Shown: piece after piece, positions 16,100 through 23,939 of the stretch | Layout of the letters: each line of letters opens with the position of its first letter | Numbering within the stretch: the first letter of the stretch is position 1 | Source: Streptomyces sp. NRRL F-5727 | GTDB lineage: Bacteria > Actinomycetota > Actinomycetes > Streptomycetales > Streptomycetaceae | Length of the DNA: 61,008 nt | Assembly (NCBI RefSeq): GCF_000719555.1 | Contig: NZ_JOGX01000039.1 | Coordinates: forward strand, 1 to 61,008 | Direction of reading: 5' to 3' | Notes under the pieces: generated by a model | What the model saw: only the letters and a program-made list of their open reading frames with translations | Told to the model about the DNA's origin: nothing | The model's database searches: none | Program-made: the position numbers and the translations under genes

Positions 16100-18253
16100 T
16101 CATTCCCCCTTGCCGGCGCGCAGTTCGAGCACCAGCCGTGTCAGTGCGGTGCGGACCGGGTGGCTCGTGACGTCGGTGGCACCGCCGAACACTGCGCGTC
16201 GGGCGCCGGGCGTGAAGCGCAACACACCGTCGTCCACCTCGCAGCCCTCTTCGGCGACGAGTTCCGCCCAGTCCAGGCGGGGGCGAGCTCCCGAGCGCAC
16301 GTCGAGCAGAACCACGGGGGTCATGACGGGGAGTTCGTCGGCGCGCGGCAGCTTCACCTCCGCCGTGATCCGCCACTCCCCCGCCGGGCCGATGGACGCC
16401 TCGAGGCCGTCGAGTTCCGGCAGCCCGGGCCCCCCGGAGCGCCGGGACGTCCTCTTGGCAGGGGAGACGGTGAGGGCCTTCCGCAGCTTGGCACCGCCCT
16501 CGTCGCCGGACCGCTTGGGCCTGGCGACCAGCTCCTTCACCGCCGCGTTCACCTCGGTGGTCAGGCGCGCGATGCGGTGGTGCGCAGTGTGCGACCAGCG
16601 CAGGGTCAGCTCCTCCGTCTGGCCCCACCGATCGTGCTCAGGCGGTTCGGCGGCCCGAAGGAATTCCTCGGCCTCCTCGGCGAAGGGTGCGGTCTCCCCG
16701 GCTGCGGTCCCAGTGAGGAGCACCGCCTGGAAGCTGTTGACGCCCAGGGGAAGCCCCGCCACGGTCGACCGTTTGATGGTCATTCGATTGCCCCGCAGGG
16801 AGTGAACCTGCTTGGGGACGCCGTCCTTGTCGCCCGCGTCCGTGACCAGGAGAACAGCCTGGTGAGTACCGAGCGTGCCGCGCCGGCCGCCCGCCAGCGG
16901 CAGTCTCAGCGGGACCGTGCGCAGGGCGACCTGCCCAGGCTCGGTCAGCCGGTCGACGGTCGTCCCCTCGTAGAAGGCGCGCAGCGCCCGGGTGCGCGCC
17001 GGCTGGGCGTCGGTGGGATCGATCTGCTGCTCCTCGACGACGACCTGGCCGTTGCGGAGTGTGCGGACCGAGGTCTCCAGGAGGGGGAGCCTGCTCCCTC
17101 CGGCGGTCATGGCGGCCCAGAAGTCCCTTTCGAGGGCCTCGACCAGGCGTCGGTGCATGGATCGGATGTCGCGGGTTCCGTCGTCCTCCTGGCCGCCCCG
17201 GCCGTCCTCATCGTCCATCGCCCGTTCGGCGTTGCTCTCGTCGAGACTGGCCACGTCGTGGGCACCGACGATGAGGAAGGAGGTCCCCGGCTCATCGCTG
17301 TCGCGGGTGAGATGGAGGCGCTCGACGGTCTCCTCGTCCGCCCACCAGGAGCGGGTGACCTGGGCCCCGGGGCTGTCGGGGTCGGGACGTCCGAGCCAGG
17401 CCGGTCCGGCGTAGGTGCCGTCACCGACGGACCGCCACGGCAGCTCCAGGCGCCCGATGACACGCCGCTCGGTCCGGCCCTCGTGGGGCACCGAGAGGGT
17501 GGAGTTGATCAGCACCATGCCGAGGGCGCTCGTCGCCCACAAGGTCGCCTTGCCGAGGCCGAAGGAGCCGCCGGCACCGCGGTCCGACTTGAGGCTCTCC
17601 AGCTGGCGCCGGACGACTGCGGCGAACTTGCCGTTGTCGTAGTCGTCGCCGACGAGGCCGGAGGCGTTGTAGTCGTCGACGCGGAGGAGGACGAGCCTGC
17701 CTTTCTCGAACATGTCGCGTACGCCGGCATGGACGACCCGCCCGACCTTCTGGTGGGCGGCCGTCTCCGACACCGCCTCGTAGTGGGGCTGGAGCTCGTC
17801 CCAGAGGATGGCCTGTCGAAACGCGTCGAGCGTCTCGCCGGTGATCTCATGGATGGTGTAACGCACGCGGACCGGACGCCCGTTGTCGACCAAGCGCTCG
17901 TCGAGGCTGTTCTGGCAGGTCTCGCGGGCGAGCACCTGGACGTCGGCGTCGAAGGCGAAGGCTGCGGCGTTGCCGCCGTCACGCCCGCCGTCCTGGTAAC
18001 CGGGGCGGTGGTACCAGGTGATGGGGAGACCGGCCTGAGTGTCGGTGGTGCGGGTGTGCACAGTGCCGATGTCCGTGCCGAGCGCTCTGGCGATCTCCGC
18101 CATCATCGTCGGGCGCGGGACCGACCGTCGGGTGATCCACGCCGACACCGCGGCGCGCGTCAGATTCAGCTCATCGGCCAGCTCGGCCTGCGTCTTCCCC
18201 GCGAGCTTGAGCTGGCGGGCCAACCAGGGCCCGAAGTCCTCGCCCGTCTCCAT
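16100..18253 (-). CDS. XRE-type HTH fused to a GHKL (paraMORC-like) ATPase
   Basis: 717 aa from ATG 18253. Residues 1-65 form an XRE helix-turn-helix (FGPWLARQLKLAGKTQAELA, then NLTRAAVSAWITRRSVPRP). A GHKL ATPase domain follows: N-box ARETCQNSLDERL near residue 108, a G1-like VDDYNASGLVGDD near 188 and a G2-like GGSFGLGKATLW near 228. The pattern resembles the MORC/MutL-like ATPases reported beside restriction-modification genes. The C-terminal half has no recognised domain. It heads an operon with two unknown genes, and an inverted repeat covers its presumed promoter, so the HTH probably autoregulates. An N-terminal extension to 18601 would cross this promoter and is rejected. Confidence 0.85.
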   Translation of the reverse strand: METGEDFGPWLARQLKLAGKTQAELADELNLTRAAVSAWITRRSVPRPTMMAEIARALGTDIGTVHTRTTDTQAGLPITWYHRPGYQDGGRDGGNAAAFAFDADVQVLARETCQNSLDERLVDNGRPVRVRYTIHEITGETLDAFRQAILWDELQPHYEAVSETAAHQKVGRVVHAGVRDMFEKGRLVLLRVDDYNASGLVGDDYDNGKFAAVVRRQLESLKSDRGAGGSFGLGKATLWATSALGMVLINSTLSVPHEGRTERRVIGRLELPWRSVGDGTYAGPAWLGRPDPDSPGAQVTRSWWADEETVERLHLTRDSDEPGTSFLIVGAHDVASLDESNAERAMDDEDGRGGQEDDGTRDIRSMHRRLVEALERDFWAAMTAGGSRLPLLETSVRTLRNGQVVVEEQQIDPTDAQPARTRALRAFYEGTTVDRLTEPGQVALRTVPLRLPLAGGRRGTLGTHQAVLLVTDAGDKDGVPKQVHSLRGNRMTIKRSTVAGLPLGVNSFQAVLLTGTAAGETAPFAEEAEEFLRAAEPPEHDRWGQTEELTLRWSHTAHHRIARLTTEVNAAVKELVARPKRSGDEGGAKLRKALTVSPAKRTSRRSGGPGLPELDGLEASIGPAGEWRITAEVKLPRADELPVMTPVVLLDVRSGARPRLDWAELVAEEGCEVDDGVLRFTPGARRAVFGGATDVTSHPVRTALTRLVLELRAGKGE

Positions 18254-18303
18254 GCAACCACCCGTTTCCGTTCCTGACCGTGTCCGGTGACAGGACGGAG
18301 AGT

Positions 18304-18331
18304 AATTTGACGCCAAGCAGAACGTCAAATT
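18304..18331. promoter_or_regulatory. Inverted repeat over the HTH-ATPase promoter
   Basis: AATTTGACG-N10-CGTCAAATT, perfect 9-bp arms. On the minus strand the left arm supplies a -35-like TTGACG, and 18 bp further is TACTCT, a TAnnnT -10 match, about 45 bp upstream of ATG 18253. A third TTGAC element lies on the plus strand at 18336-18340. This arrangement suits autorepression by the HTH protein. Confidence 0.65.
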
Positions 18332-18686
18332 CCACTTGACAGACGTGGCGGCGCCGCCGAACGTACTCGGCCACACATCAAGAAAAACATCCCGTTTGCA
18401 GATGAATGCCCGACTCGTACGATTTGCAAGCATATGAAGTGGCGGCCTATCGAATCCAGCCACCCGACGCGACACGTGGCCTGAATTCGCTCTATACCCG
18501 GCCTGGAATCGCTCGTAATCTAGGTCGGTGAAAGTCGGGGGAGGAGCCCTCCGAAACAAGGGGTGAGCTGTACCCTCAGCCATCCCGAACCGCACCGACA
18601 CATGTTCTCGAAAAATCCCACGAGGAGAACTTCGCGGATCGTGTGGCGCCGCAAGAGCGCTGTGCCCTAGCGTTGATCGAGTACAC

Positions 18687-18713
18687 CTCGAGGCAGGAAC
18701 ACCTGCCGTCGAG
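18687..18713 (+). other. Stem-loop upstream of the 80-aa ORF
   Basis: CTCGAGGCAGG, then a short loop, then CCTGCC-G-TCGAG, giving an 11-bp stem with one bulged G. It lies about 95 bp upstream of ATG 18807, in the possible leader of the helicase operon or as an operator. Confidence 0.5.
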
Positions 18714-18738
18714 TTGCACGGCGTAGCTGCATGAATTT

Positions 18739-18766
18739 CCCATGCCTAAATCGCATCACGCATGGG
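18739..18766 (+). other. Inverted repeat CCCATGC-N14-GCATGGG before the 80-aa ORF
   Basis: Perfect 7-bp arms, 14-bp spacer, ending 40 bp before ATG 18807. It could be an operator or a leader RNA hairpin. Confidence 0.45.
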
Positions 18767-18806
18767 TGAAACTCCTCGGCCACACTTTTCTCGAAAGGAA
18801 AATCGC

Positions 18807-19049
18807 ATGAACAATTCCTCGGGGGGCCTGAATTCGGCATGCCCGGACGACGACTACGCTTGGGCCTTTTCGCCCGAGTCCGGGCGGGACCACAGCGCCT
18901 TCGGGCTCTACGCCTCCACGCTGCCTCACGGCGCTCCGCGGAAGGATCTCGTCGACATGACCGGAGAGACCCTCGAGTACCTCGACATGATGAGTGACCA
19001 CGCCCTCGTCATCGACGAGCCCGACCCTGACCACCGCGATGACGGCTGA
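18807..19049 (+). CDS. 80-aa acidic protein at the head of the helicase operon
   Basis: ATG 18807 has a good ribosome site (AAAGGAAA, 7 nt). The product starts MNNSSGGLNSACPDDDYAWA and ends in an acidic tail rich in Asp and Glu, with a single Cys. It has no membrane segment and no recognised family. A strong stem-loop lies 25 bp after the stop and the sacsin-like gene begins 132 bp downstream. It could be a small regulator, an inhibitor of the system, a DNA-mimic-like acidic protein or a leader ORF. The choice between these is open. Confidence 0.6.
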   Translation: MNNSSGGLNSACPDDDYAWAFSPESGRDHSAFGLYASTLPHGAPRKDLVDMTGETLEYLDMMSDHALVIDEPDPDHRDDG

Positions 19050-19074
19050 CCGCTCCCTCGCCTCCGCGCGGCTG

Positions 19075-19126
19075 GCCGGCCTGGTGCAAGGCACCGATGC
19101 AACCCGGGACCTTGAACCGGGCCGGC
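19075..19126 (+). other. Long stem-loop between the 80-aa ORF and the helicase operon
   Basis: GCCGGCCTGGT-G-CAAGG pairs with CCTTG-A-ACCGGGCCGGC: 17 positions with one mismatch and one G-U pair, and an 18-nt loop. No U tract follows, so it may be an attenuator or an RNA-stability element and not a simple terminator. It ends 55 bp before ATG 19182. Confidence 0.65.
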
Positions 19127-19181
19127 CCGCCGCGGCACCTCCTCTTCCCTCCCTCCTCGACTCTCCAGGAGCCGCAGAGAC

Positions 19182-22100
19182 ATGTCAGCCACGGACTCCC
19201 CCGTCATCCGGACCGTCCTCGATCAGTCGGATCGCGTCCTCCAGACCTACGCGGTCGATCCCGGCCTCATCCCCGAGCATGCCAACAGCGAGCGCCGCAT
19301 CACCCAGGGCGGGTACGGCGACCGCCAGCTCTTCGAGCTCGTGCAGAACGCGGCCGACGAGATCGCGTCACAACCGGGCGGCACGGTCCACGTCGTACTC
19401 ACCGAAACGCACCTGTACTGCGCCAACGAGGGCACGCCCGTCACGCCCGAGGGTGCGGAGACCATCCTGCGGATGAGCATGTCGCGCAAACGCGGCGGTC
19501 AGATCGGCCGCTTCGGCGTCGGCGTGAAGTCGGTGCTCGTCGTGACGGACGCCCCGCAGTTCTTCAGCACCAGCGGCTCCTTCGGCTTCGACCGCGACTG
19601 GGCGTACGAGCGCATTCGGGCGGTGCCCGGGGTGGAGGCACACCTGGGGACGGCTTTCGAGGCCCCGGTCCTGCGCATGGCCCGCCCCCTGGACATGGCA
19701 GTGGAACGTGCCCAGGACGGCGTGCTCGACGAACTGCTCCGCTGGGCCACGACGGTCGTGCGCCTCCCGCTGCTCCCCGGCGCCGTGGACCGACTGGCCC
19801 AGGACATGCACGGCGGCCGGTCGGGCATCTCGTCCCGCGAGGAGTTCCCCCTCGGCTTCCAACTCCTCTCCCCACACGTGGCGAAGGTCGTCCTCGACGA
19901 CCGCCGGCCCCGGCCCGTCGTGCGGCGCGTCCTGACCACCGAACAGGTAGGTGACCTGCACACCGTGCACGAGGAGCGCACGGGGAAGCCGACCACGGCG
20001 GACCGCTGGAGGGTCTTCACCGTCACGCACGAGCCGGGCCCCGCCGCGCGGGCCGACGCCGGTGAACTGCACGATCGCCTCTCGCTCGAACTCGCCTGGG
20101 CCGTACCAGCTCTGGAGAAGGACCCGAAGTCCGGGCTGTACCTGTCGCCCAAGGCACGCGGGCGCGGACGCTTCTGGTCCTTCTTCCCCACGAAGTACGA
20201 GATCTCCCTGAGCGGCATCCTCAACGGCGCCTGGAAGACGAACGAGGACCGTCAGAACCTGCTCGACTCCTCCGCCTTCAACGAGGAGATGATCAAGGTG
20301 TCGGCGCAGCTCGTGGTGGACTCCCTCCCCCGGCTCGCCCCCACCGACGACCCCGCCGCCCACCTCCCGCTCCTGCCCGGCCGTGTGAAGGAGGCCATCA
20401 GCTGGGCGGACGAGTTCCTGACCCGGGAGATCTGGGCGCGCGCCGCCGTACGCCCGTCCCTCCCCGACCAGGAGGGAGTCCTGCGCCCACCGGCGGAACT
20501 CCACGTCCACCCTCGTCTCGAACCGAAACAGCACCTCTCGGGCTGGCTGCGGCTGTGGCACGCCTGCCCGGACCGCCCGTCCGACTGGCTGCATCCGGCG
20601 GTTGAGGCCGACGTCCTGCGTTCCGGAAAGGTGGAGCACATCATCGGTGCCGCCGGACGCGAGCGGGCCGACGTCCGTACATGGTTGGAGGCGCTCGTGG
20701 CCTCCGAGACCGCCGTGGCCTCGGCGACGGCGATCCGGATCCTCACCGACATGATCGAGAAGGGATCCCCCGACGCCGCCGAGGCCCGCAAGGCGAAGAT
20801 CGTCCTCACCGAGGAGCACGGGCTCGTCGCCCCCGTGGCGGGTCGGGTCTTCCGAAGGGCCGACGAGGGCGGACTGCCCGAGTCCCTCGTGTACGTGGTC
20901 GGCGAGATCGCGCAGGACCCGTCGCTCGCCCACGCTCTGAACGTGCTCGGTATCCGGGAGGCGCATGCCGAGGGCAGGTTCATCAGCGTGCTCGACCAGG
21001 GCTTCGCCGGATACGGGGACGCCGAGTGGGAGCGGTTCTGGGAGCTGTTCCGTCGGGCAGGTGGGCGCCGTCTCGCCCACACCGTCCTGGAGAAGGTGCC
21101 ACGGGCCCGGGAGACCCTCCACGTGCGGACCGCGGACCGCAGGTTCCGGCCCGTGCGGGACTGCATGCTGCCCGGCGCGGTGGTGACGGCCGAGCGCGAC
21201 CCTGCCGTCGCCGTCGATGTCCGGTTCCACTCCGACGATCTCTCCTTCTTCCCCGACCTCGGGCTGCGGGAGCGCCCGTCGGCCGCGGTGCGCCCCGAGT
21301 CCGAGGCGGAGGGGTGGTTCGAGGAGTATCGGGAGGCAGTGCACGCCGCGTACCTGAAGCGGCTCGCCAACACCGCCCCCCGCCCCTCGCTGAACCGGAT
21401 GAGGGTCGAGGGTTCGCCCGTCGGCGGTCCCCTGCACCTCTTCCGCGCGCTGTCCGAGGAGTCCCGCGCCGCCTTCCTGAAGGCGCTGCCCGACGACGCG
21501 GTGGTCGACAACTGGACCCTGCAGATCGGTGCGCAGACGAGCACCCGTCAGTCCGTGGCGTCTCCGATCCGTTGGATGTTGCGGAAGCACGGGTACGTCG
21601 CCACCTCTCAGGGAGTCAAGCCGTTGACGGAAGCGGTCGGGCCGCAGTTGGCCGCGTATCGCGACGTCCTTCCCGTTGCCGACATCTCCTCGGAGAAGGC
21701 CCGCAAACTACATCTCGCGACCACCGTCGACGAGGTGCCGGCCGATCGCTGGGACGCGCTGCTCGCCGAGCTGTCCCGAAGCGAGGACGACAGCTTCGTC
21801 GGCGCCACCTACGTCATGCTGACCCGGTTCGGTGCGGAGTTCCCCGAGGACACCCTCACCCGGTGCCGGGTCGGTGATTCCTGGGGCACCCGCCCCGACG
21901 AGGAGATCACCGTCGCCGTCGGTACCGCCGAATACCGGGCACTGCGCGCCGAGCAACTGCCCGCCCTCCTGGTCTCCACCGTCGAGGACGCCGAGTTGCT
22001 GGTGGAGAAGTGGGGGATGCTCCGCTTCGCGGACGTGGTCAGCAAGGAGACCCGGGAGGTGCCCGAGGGCGAGCCGGTACCGGTCGTCGAGCTCTACCCC

Positions 22101-23939
22101 GGTCTGCGTCAGCATCTGAACAGTGCCACTCGGGGCAGCCTCGTGCAGCGGTGCACCGAGCTGGAGGAGCTGACCCGTACCCCCAACGGCACACGGCCGC
22201 GGCCGCTGGACGCGGTGCGCCAGGGCACCACGGTGAAGATCCTCGTCCCCGTCGAGCCCGAGCCGATGCTGCGGCTGATCGATCGGGAGCTGGAACTGGG
22301 GCTGGGCCCGAGCGGGTGCCGGGCCGTCCTCGAGCTCCAGGAGCGCATGGCCCGCGACGGCGCGATGCAGGCGGCCGTCAAGGCTGTCCGCGAGGCGCCG
22401 GACGTGGTCACCAAGATCGAACTGTTGATCGGCGCGGACGCCCTCCGCGCAGGACTGCCCGAAGGTCTGATGGAGGCGGAGTCGCAGGCGGCCGACGGTG
22501 CCGAACCGTCAGGGCACCGGATCGCCCAGATGGCGTTCAACGCGCACGGCGACGGCGTGCTCCAGCAGCACGCCCGCGACATCCAGGCCCGCTTCCCGAA
22601 CGCCCCCGTCGCCTACGGAGGTTCGTCGGCAGCCATCGCCTTCGTGTCGGACCTGCGGCTCCCGGTCACCTTCGCGGGCTCCCGCACGCCGGCGCCTCCT
22701 GCCTTCGAGACGGTGGAAGGCCCGCGGGACTTCCCTCGCCTCCACGACTACCAGGAGGACCTGGTCCGCAACATCAGCGGCCTCCTCGACCGGCTCGCCC
22801 CGCAGCGCGCGATGCTGTCGCTGCCCACCGGCGCAGGCAAGACACGGGTGACCGCGGAGGCCGTCATCCGCTGGGTGAAGCAGGTCGGCGACCTACGGGG
22901 CCCACTGCTCTGGATCGCGCAGACCGAGGAGCTGTGCGAGCAGGCGGTGCAGAGCTGGAAGTTCGTGTGGAGCAAGGTAGGAGCGGAGCGCCCCCTCACC
23001 ATCAGCAGGCTCTGGAGCGCCAACGAGGTCGGCGACGTCGTCGGCCATCCGCACCTCGTCGTCGCCACTGACGCGAAGCTGGAACGCTGCCTGGGAACCG
23101 ACGGGTACGCGTGGCTGCGGGACGCGGCCCTGGTGATCGTGGACGAGGCGCACACCGCCGTTTCCAAGCGTTACACGGAGATCCTCGGCCTGCTGGGACT
23201 CACCCGGTACGAGACGAAACGACACCTCCTGGGCCTGACGGCCACCCCGTACCGCAATGCCAACGAGGAGGAGACCCTGCGCCTGATCGGCCGGTTCGGC
23301 AACCGGCGTCTCGACGAGGGCGTCTTCCCCTCCGGCGACCCGTACCGAGATCTCCAGCAGTGGGGCATGCTCGCGGAGGTCGAGCACCGGACCCTCGAGG
23401 GCGGACGGATCGAGCTGACCCGAGAGGAGAGGGCGCAGGCCGAAAGGATGTCGATGCTCACGCGCGCCGCTGAGCAGCGGCTCGCCGACGACCACGCCCG
23501 CAGCAGGCGCATCGTCGACGAGGTGGCCAGGTTGCCGGAGGACTGGCCGACGCTCCTCTTCGCCACCTCGGTGGACCATGCCAAATACCTGGCGGCTCTG
23601 CTGAACGACCGCGACGTGCCCTCCGCGGCCGTGGACGCGACGACCAGCGCCTCGGACCGTCGTCGGCGTATCGAGGAATTCCGTTCCGGTCGCATCCGTG
23701 TCCTCACCAACTACGGTGTTCTCACCCAGGGGTTCGACGCGCCGGCCACCCGGGTCGTCGTCGTGGCACGCCCGGTCTACAGCACGAACGTCTACCAGCA
23801 GATGATCGGGCGTGGACTGCGCGGTCCCCGGAACGGCGGCAAGGACACCTGTCTGATCCTCAACGTCAGCGACAACATCGAGAACTTCGACACCCAGCTC
23901 GCATTCACCCAGTTCGAGCACCTCTGGAGCCGCACGTGA
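19182..23939 (+). CDS. Sacsin-like HATPase fused to an SF2 helicase
   Basis: 1585 aa from ATG 19182 with AGGAG 10 nt upstream. The N-terminal 250 residues form a sacsin/Hsp90-like GHKL ATPase: GGYGDRQLFELVQNAADEIA (N-box) near 43-62, YCANEGTPVTPEGAETI, and IGRFGVGVKSVLVV near 107. About 900 residues of unknown helical sequence follow. The C-terminal 400 residues are an SF2 helicase: LHDYQEDLVRNI, Walker A LPTGAGKTRVT near 1213, IVDEAHTAV near 1319, LTATPYRN, and motif VI QMIGRGLRGPRNGGKD near 1541. It is presumably an ATP-driven DNA sensor or translocase. Its stop overlaps the next start (GTGA). Confidence 0.88.
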   Translation: MSATDSPVIRTVLDQSDRVLQTYAVDPGLIPEHANSERRITQGGYGDRQLFELVQNAADEIASQPGGTVHVVLTETHLYCANEGTPVTPEGAETILRMSMSRKRGGQIGRFGVGVKSVLVVTDAPQFFSTSGSFGFDRDWAYERIRAVPGVEAHLGTAFEAPVLRMARPLDMAVERAQDGVLDELLRWATTVVRLPLLPGAVDRLAQDMHGGRSGISSREEFPLGFQLLSPHVAKVVLDDRRPRPVVRRVLTTEQVGDLHTVHEERTGKPTTADRWRVFTVTHEPGPAARADAGELHDRLSLELAWAVPALEKDPKSGLYLSPKARGRGRFWSFFPTKYEISLSGILNGAWKTNEDRQNLLDSSAFNEEMIKVSAQLVVDSLPRLAPTDDPAAHLPLLPGRVKEAISWADEFLTREIWARAAVRPSLPDQEGVLRPPAELHVHPRLEPKQHLSGWLRLWHACPDRPSDWLHPAVEADVLRSGKVEHIIGAAGRERADVRTWLEALVASETAVASATAIRILTDMIEKGSPDAAEARKAKIVLTEEHGLVAPVAGRVFRRADEGGLPESLVYVVGEIAQDPSLAHALNVLGIREAHAEGRFISVLDQGFAGYGDAEWERFWELFRRAGGRRLAHTVLEKVPRARETLHVRTADRRFRPVRDCMLPGAVVTAERDPAVAVDVRFHSDDLSFFPDLGLRERPSAAVRPESEAEGWFEEYREAVHAAYLKRLANTAPRPSLNRMRVEGSPVGGPLHLFRALSEESRAAFLKALPDDAVVDNWTLQIGAQTSTRQSVASPIRWMLRKHGYVATSQGVKPLTEAVGPQLAAYRDVLPVADISSEKARKLHLATTVDEVPADRWDALLAELSRSEDDSFVGATYVMLTRFGAEFPEDTLTRCRVGDSWGTRPDEEITVAVGTAEYRALRAEQLPALLVSTVEDAELLVEKWGMLRFADVVSKETREVPEGEPVPVVELYPGLRQHLNSATRGSLVQRCTELEELTRTPNGTRPRPLDAVRQGTTVKILVPVEPEPMLRLIDRELELGLGPSGCRAVLELQERMARDGAMQAAVKAVREAPDVVTKIELLIGADALRAGLPEGLMEAESQAADGAEPSGHRIAQMAFNAHGDGVLQQHARDIQARFPNAPVAYGGSSAAIAFVSDLRLPVTFAGSRTPAPPAFETVEGPRDFPRLHDYQEDLVRNISGLLDRLAPQRAMLSLPTGAGKTRVTAEAVIRWVKQVGDLRGPLLWIAQTEELCEQAVQSWKFVWSKVGAERPLTISRLWSANEVGDVVGHPHLVVATDAKLERCLGTDGYAWLRDAALVIVDEAHTAVSKRYTEILGLLGLTRYETKRHLLGLTATPYRNANEEETLRLIGRFGNRRLDEGVFPSGDPYRDLQQWGMLAEVEHRTLEGGRIELTREERAQAERMSMLTRAAEQRLADDHARSRRIVDEVARLPEDWPTLLFATSVDHAKYLAALLNDRDVPSAAVDATTSASDRRRRIEEFRSGRIRVLTNYGVLTQGFDAPATRVVVVARPVYSTNVYQQMIGRGLRGPRNGGKDTCLILNVSDNIENFDTQLAFTQFEHLWSRT

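Larger units (their letters stand above)
18254..18806. other. AT-richer divergent control region of the defence island
   Basis: 553 bp with no convincing gene, separating the minus-strand ATPase operon from the plus-strand helicase operon. It is visibly richer in A and T than any other stretch of similar length in the window and contains an inverted repeat over a likely promoter (18304-18331) plus two further inverted repeats near the 80-aa ORF. Both operons are presumably started here. Confidence 0.7.

Noticed and set aside
18254..18601. N-terminal extension of the HTH-ATPase by 116 residues
   Set aside because: It would run through the inverted repeat and AT-rich promoter region and shows no domain or coding bias. 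ATG 18253 directly starts the HTH.
18807..19049. The 80-aa ORF as a RiPP precursor peptide
   Set aside because: No modification enzyme, protease or exporter typical of such clusters is adjacent, and the C-terminus is a plain acidic tail.
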